Assembly: GCF_029948125.1 (NCBI RefSeq)
Contig: NZ_JASAMB010000004.1
Span: forward strand, 248,001-312,000
Length of the DNA stretch: 64,000 nucleotides
DNA from: Catellatospora sp. KI3
GTDB lineage: Bacteria; Actinomycetota; Actinomycetes; Mycobacteriales; Micromonosporaceae
Reading direction: 5' to 3'
A program made the translations under genes and the position numbers. Below, one piece after another: positions 60,419-64,000 of this stretch. The notes below the pieces were generated by a model, which saw nothing but the letters and a program-made list of their open reading frames with translations, was not told where the DNA came from and searched no databases. The first letter of the stretch is position 1. Every line of letters begins with the position of its first letter.

Positions 60419-61753
60419 GTGACCGCAGCCATGACGACACCATCCGCATCGCACTCTCCGTCGCGCCACGCCGTGGTCACCGGGATGGGCTTCTGCCTTC
60501 CGGGGCTCGACCGCCCCGTGCTGACCGGCGACGACCTCTGGCAGGTCGCCGCCACCGGCCGGACCTGCCTGCGCCAGCAGGGGGTCTACTACGGCTCGGT
60601 GGGCCTACCGCCCACCATGTTCACCGACCTGGTGCCCTGGGTCCCCGACCATTTCGCCCGCCACTTCACCGACGCCCACCGCTACGGGCTCATCGCCATG
60701 GCACAGGCCTGCGCCGACGCGGGCCTGGACCCTGCCGCCGGCGACCTGGTCGAAGCGGCGGTGCTGGCGGGCCGGGGCGGCGTCGACACCACGATCGAGC
60801 GCTACCTGGCGGTGCTGCGCGCCGACCCGGCCACCGCGACCCCGCACGACGCGATGAACCTGTTCATCGGCGGCGAACTCGGCGTGACACTGTCCGACCT
60901 GGCCCTGGTACAGAGCGCGGTCGCGCGCTCGACCGGCCCGTGCCACACCGTCTCGTGCGGCTGCGCCTCCTCGGCCGTCCAGATCGGGCACGCGCAGAGC
61001 ATGATCGAACGCGGTGAGGCGGACGTCGCCGTGGTGACCGGCGTCGACGTGTTCAACATCGACCTCATCCGCCGGACGCAGAGCCTGCTGAACGCCGTAC
61101 GCGACGCCGACGAGCACCCCGACGGCCTGCCCGCGCTGACGCCCGCGTTCGACCGGCTGATGCGGCCCTACGACCGGCGTGCCGACTGCGTGAACTACGG
61201 CGAGGGCGCCGCGACCGTCATCCTGGAGAGCCGCGAGCACGCCGCAGCCCGCGGCGCGGCGCCCTACGGCCGGGTCGTCGCGCAGGCGACCACCCGAGAC
61301 GGCCTGGCCCACCCGCTGACCAGCGACGACAGCGGCGCCGGACTCGTCGCGGCGGTGCGCCGCTGCCTCGCCCGGCACTGCGACATCCGCGAGGTCGGCT
61401 ACGTGCACGGCGGCAGCGACGGCGACGCGCTGGTGACCGCGTTCGAGGCCAACGCGGTACGCGAGCTGTACGGCGACGCCGTCGGCGGCCTGCTGATGAC
61501 CTCCCAGGAGGCGTGCTTCGGCCACAACGGCGCCCCGGCGGGCGCCCTCGGCGTGGCGCTGACGCTGCTGATGCTGCGCCACGGACAGGCGTGCCCCACC
61601 GCCAACTGCGAGCAGCCCGACCCGGCGATCCCCTTCGACCCGGTGCCCGGCACCGCCGCCCGGCCCCTGCGGACGGCGTACGCGCTGAGCCTCAACTACC
61701 AGGTGGGCGGGGTGAAGAGCGCGATCCTGCTCAGCCAGCCAGACCTGCGCTGA
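60419..61753 (+). CDS. discrete beta-ketoacyl synthase, FabF-like, non-canonical
   Basis: 444 residues from GTG 60419, with AAGGGG eight bases upstream; ATG 60431 is too far from it. Thiolase fold with active-site Cys182 in SCGCASSA, His in VHGGSDGDAL (about 335) and His in CFGHNGAPAGA (about 370). In canonical KS proteins the second His is preceded by a Lys (K-S-x-x-G-H); here the position is Glu (EACFGH), and HGT is HGG. It retains the Cys-His-His triad, so condensation or acyl transfer is possible, perhaps chain initiation or ring closure. It lies 29 bp before the type I PKS gene and must belong to that cluster. Confidence 0.85.
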   Translation: MTAAMTTPSASHSPSRHAVVTGMGFCLPGLDRPVLTGDDLWQVAATGRTCLRQQGVYYGSVGLPPTMFTDLVPWVPDHFARHFTDAHRYGLIAMAQACADAGLDPAAGDLVEAAVLAGRGGVDTTIERYLAVLRADPATATPHDAMNLFIGGELGVTLSDLALVQSAVARSTGPCHTVSCGCASSAVQIGHAQSMIERGEADVAVVTGVDVFNIDLIRRTQSLLNAVRDADEHPDGLPALTPAFDRLMRPYDRRADCVNYGEGAATVILESREHAAARGAAPYGRVVAQATTRDGLAHPLTSDDSGAGLVAAVRRCLARHCDIREVGYVHGGSDGDALVTAFEANAVRELYGDAVGGLLMTSQEACFGHNGAPAGALGVALTLLMLRHGQACPTANCEQPDPAIPFDPVPGTAARPLRTAYALSLNYQVGGVKSAILLSQPDLR

Positions 61754-61782
61754 CCCGGCCGCCCGAACGAAGGAGCAGAACA

Positions 61783-64000
61783 GTGGACCGCACCCGAACC
61801 GACGCCGAACCGCTGGTCGCCGTGATCGGCATGGCCTGCCGGCTGCCGGGCGGCGCCGACGACCCGCAGCGGCTGTGGCAGCTGCTGACCGAGCGGCGTG
61901 ACGTGATCGTGGCCCGCCCGGCCGACCGGGACCTGCCCGGCCCGGCCCAGCTACCCGCGTACGGCGGATACCTCGCCGACGTGGCCGGGTTCGACGCCGA
62001 CTTCTTCGGGGTGTCGCGCCGCGAGGCCGACGTCATGGATCCGCAGCACCGGCTGCTGCTGGAGGTGGCGTGGGAGGCGTTCGAGCACGCCGGCCTGCCG
62101 CCCGAGCGCCTGGAGGGCAGCCGCACCGGCGTGTTCACCGGGATCTCCTACACCGACTACATGGAGCGCCTCGCCGAACACCCGGCCAGCCTGGAAGGGT
62201 CGGTGCTCACCAACGGCGCGTGCCTGGCCCCGGGGCGCCTGTCGTACCTGCTGGGGCTGCGCGGCCCCAGCATCGCCGTCGACACGGCCTGCTCGTCGTC
62301 GCTGATGGCGCTGCACCTGGCCGGGCAGGCGCTGCGCGAAGGCGACTGCGACGTCGCCCTGGCCGTCGGCGTGTCGCTGATGCTGTGGCCGCGGGCCGCG
62401 CAGGCGTTCGCGCGGATGGGCATGCTGTCGCCCACCGCCCGCTGCCGCACCTTCGACGCGGCCGCCGACGGCTTCGTCCGGGGCGAAGGGTGCAGCGCGG
62501 TGGTGCTCAAGCTGCTGCCCGACGCGCTGCGCGACGGCGACCGGATCCTGGCCGTCGTACGCGCCTCGGCCGCCAACCAGGACGGCCACTCCGACGGCAT
62601 CGCCGCTCCGTCGCCGGACGCGCAGCGGGCGCTGCTGGCCGAGACCGTCGCCCGCGCCGGTATCGCCGCCGCCGACGTCGGCCTGGTCGAAGCGCACGGC
62701 ACCGGCACCCCCGTCGGCGACCCGATCGAGTTCGGCGCGCTGGCCGACGTCTACGGCACCGGCGAGCACCGCTGCGCGCTCGGCTCGGTGAAGACCAACC
62801 TCGGCCACCTCGAACCCGCCGCCGGGCTCACCGGCCTGATCAAGGCGGTGCTGTGCCTGCAGCACGGGCAGATCCCGGCCAACCTCCACTTCGACCGGTG
62901 GAGCGGCGACATCGACGCCGCCGCGACCCGCTTCTTCGTACCCGGCGAACTCACCGCCTGGCCGGTGCCGGACCGGGAACGGCTGGCCGCCGTCTCCTCG
63001 TTCGGCTACGCCGGCACCAACGTGCACGTCATCCTCGAGCAGGCGCCGCCGCCGCGCGGCAACCGGCCCGACGTGCTCGCCCGCATCCCCGCCAGCCGCC
63101 GCCCCGAGCCCGGCGGCGCCCGGCCGCCCCATCCGGCGCCGGTGACGCTGCTGGTCGCCGCGGGCTCGGCCGCCGCCCTGCCGCGGGCGGCGACCCGGCT
63201 CGCCGACTGGCTGACCGGTCCCGGCCGGGGCAGCCCGCTGCACGACGTGGCCCACACCCTGGCCCGGCACCGGTCAGCCGGGCGGGGCCGGCTGGCCGTG
63301 ACCGCCGCCGACCGCGCCGGGCTGGTCGAGGCGCTGCGGGCGCACGCCGCCGGGCAGGCGCATCCGGCGGTGGTCGCCGGCGCCGTCGGCGCGGGTGTCA
63401 CCCGGGCGCCGGTGTTCGTGTTCTCCGGGCAGGGCTCGCAGTGGGCCGGCATGGGCCGTGCCCTGCTGCGCACCGAACCCGCCTTCGCGCACACCCTCAC
63501 CGAGCTGGACGGCCTGATCCGCGCCGAGGCCGGGTTCTCCCCGCTGGAGCTGATCGACTCCGGGCAGGACGTCACCGGACCGGGGCAGGTCCAGCCGACG
63601 CTGTTCGCCATCCAGGTCGCGCTCGCCGCGGCCTACGCCGCCTACGGGGTACGGCCCGCCGCGGTCATCGGCCACTCCATGGGCGAGGTGGCCGCGGCCG
63701 TGGTCGCCGAGGCGCTGAGCCCGGCCGACGGTGTCGCCGTCATCTGCCGCCGCTCGGCGCTGCTGGCCCGGATCGCCGGCACGGGCGGCATGGCCACCGT
63801 CAGCCTCGACCGCGCCCAGGTGCAGACCCGGCTGGTGGAGGCCGGGGTGAGCGGGTCGGTATCGGTGGCCGTGCTCGCCGGGCCGTCCTCTACCGTCATC
63901 GCCGGTGACGCCGGGCAGGTCCGGGCGCTGACCGAGGACTGGCAGTCGGCCGGAGTCCCCGCGCACCTCATCGCGGTCGATGTCGCGTCACACTCGCCGC
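61783..64000 (+). CDS. type I polyketide synthase, KS-AT start (truncated by window edge)
   Basis: 739 residues seen from GTG 61783 (AAGGAG seven bases upstream). KS domain about 10-420: VDTACSSS (Cys170), EAHGTGTPVGDP (His305), KTNLGH (His342). A linker leads to the AT from about 540: VFVFSGQGSQWAGMGR, VIGHSMGE with active Ser632, and VDVASHSP at the very end. The VASH motif is neither clear malonyl (HAFH) nor methylmalonyl (YASH), so substrate cannot be set. No docking or ACP domain precedes the KS. Directly downstream of the FabF-like gene; reductive domains and ACP should lie beyond the edge. Confidence 0.93.
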   Translation, partial: MDRTRTDAEPLVAVIGMACRLPGGADDPQRLWQLLTERRDVIVARPADRDLPGPAQLPAYGGYLADVAGFDADFFGVSRREADVMDPQHRLLLEVAWEAFEHAGLPPERLEGSRTGVFTGISYTDYMERLAEHPASLEGSVLTNGACLAPGRLSYLLGLRGPSIAVDTACSSSLMALHLAGQALREGDCDVALAVGVSLMLWPRAAQAFARMGMLSPTARCRTFDAAADGFVRGEGCSAVVLKLLPDALRDGDRILAVVRASAANQDGHSDGIAAPSPDAQRALLAETVARAGIAAADVGLVEAHGTGTPVGDPIEFGALADVYGTGEHRCALGSVKTNLGHLEPAAGLTGLIKAVLCLQHGQIPANLHFDRWSGDIDAAATRFFVPGELTAWPVPDRERLAAVSSFGYAGTNVHVILEQAPPPRGNRPDVLARIPASRRPEPGGARPPHPAPVTLLVAAGSAAALPRAATRLADWLTGPGRGSPLHDVAHTLARHRSAGRGRLAVTAADRAGLVEALRAHAAGQAHPAVVAGAVGAGVTRAPVFVFSGQGSQWAGMGRALLRTEPAFAHTLTELDGLIRAEAGFSPLELIDSGQDVTGPGQVQPTLFAIQVALAAAYAAYGVRPAAVIGHSMGEVAAAVVAEALSPADGVAVICRRSALLARIAGTGGMATVSLDRAQVQTRLVEAGVSGSVSVAVLAGPSSTVIAGDAGQVRALTEDWQSAGVPAHLIAVDVASHSP

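Overview
The window is about 73% GC by eye, densely coded, and rich in GTG starts, leaderless genes and secreted glycoside hydrolases carrying CBM2, ricin-type (CBM13) and AbfB (CBM42) modules. This points to a soil actinomycete, most likely of the Micromonosporaceae (Catellatospora/Actinoplanes-like); the family assignment is inference. No rRNA, tRNA, CRISPR array or insertion sequence was recognised.

Layout. 1-11.7 kb is mixed chromosomal content: a group III truncated haemoglobin running off the left edge, an HTH-ClpN regulator with a doubled palindromic operator, a multi-TM protein, an arginase-fold protein, an SDR-DUF2867 protein, a CBM2-Cip1-like secreted protein, a methyltransferase, and an M48 membrane protease with an extra C-terminal domain. 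11.8-27.2 kb is a mannan-utilisation locus: two secreted GH26 mannanases with CBM13 tails, a CBM13-CBM13-CE1-type esterase, GH1 beta-glycosidase, mannose-6-phosphate isomerase, ROK sugar kinase, GH2 beta-mannosidase, an ABC importer (binding protein plus two permeases, no ATPase) and a divergent LacI regulator. Three related operator sites lie in front of the importer, the GH2 operon and the regulator. 27.2-33.6 kb adds small genes, a second LacI, a CBM2-GH5-X2-CBM46 endoglucanase, a secreted C39-like protein and a GH43. 33.6-42 kb holds an orphan TIR protein, a stand-alone AICAR transformylase, an epimerase-like protein, a GH51-CBM42-CBM42 arabinofuranosidase with a LacI-type operator, and a membrane Ser/Thr kinase with a LamG ectodomain.

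42-50.2 kb is housekeeping/accessory: a small ATPase, Nudix and histidine-phosphatase genes, a serine hydrolase, a sugar-N-methyltransferase-like enzyme, a TetR/quinone-oxidoreductase pair with a candidate operator, an MFS exporter and a hemerythrin. 50.4-54.1 kb is the most unusual part: a tight three-gene operon encoding a 110-residue Cys-containing small protein, a stand-alone lyase-like protein and a PqqD/RRE-like-kinase-LanC fusion with an all-cysteine zinc site. It looks like a lanthipeptide-type synthetase split into two polypeptides. 54.2-64 kb has a beta-carbonic anhydrase, a SARP-NB-ARC-TPR regulator facing a secreted PLAT protein across four heptamers at exact 11-bp pitch, and the start of a polyketide cluster: a non-canonical ketosynthase followed by a KS-AT type I PKS running off the right edge.

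How it fits together: the carbohydrate genes form successive extracellular-attack, import and intracellular-breakdown sets for mannan, cellulose/xyloglucan and arabinan. Mannose is routed through the ROK kinase and ManA to fructose 6-phosphate, with LacI proteins as local sensors. Many single genes carry a TANNNT box 6-7 bases before the start codon, which implies leaderless transcripts and fixes their starts.
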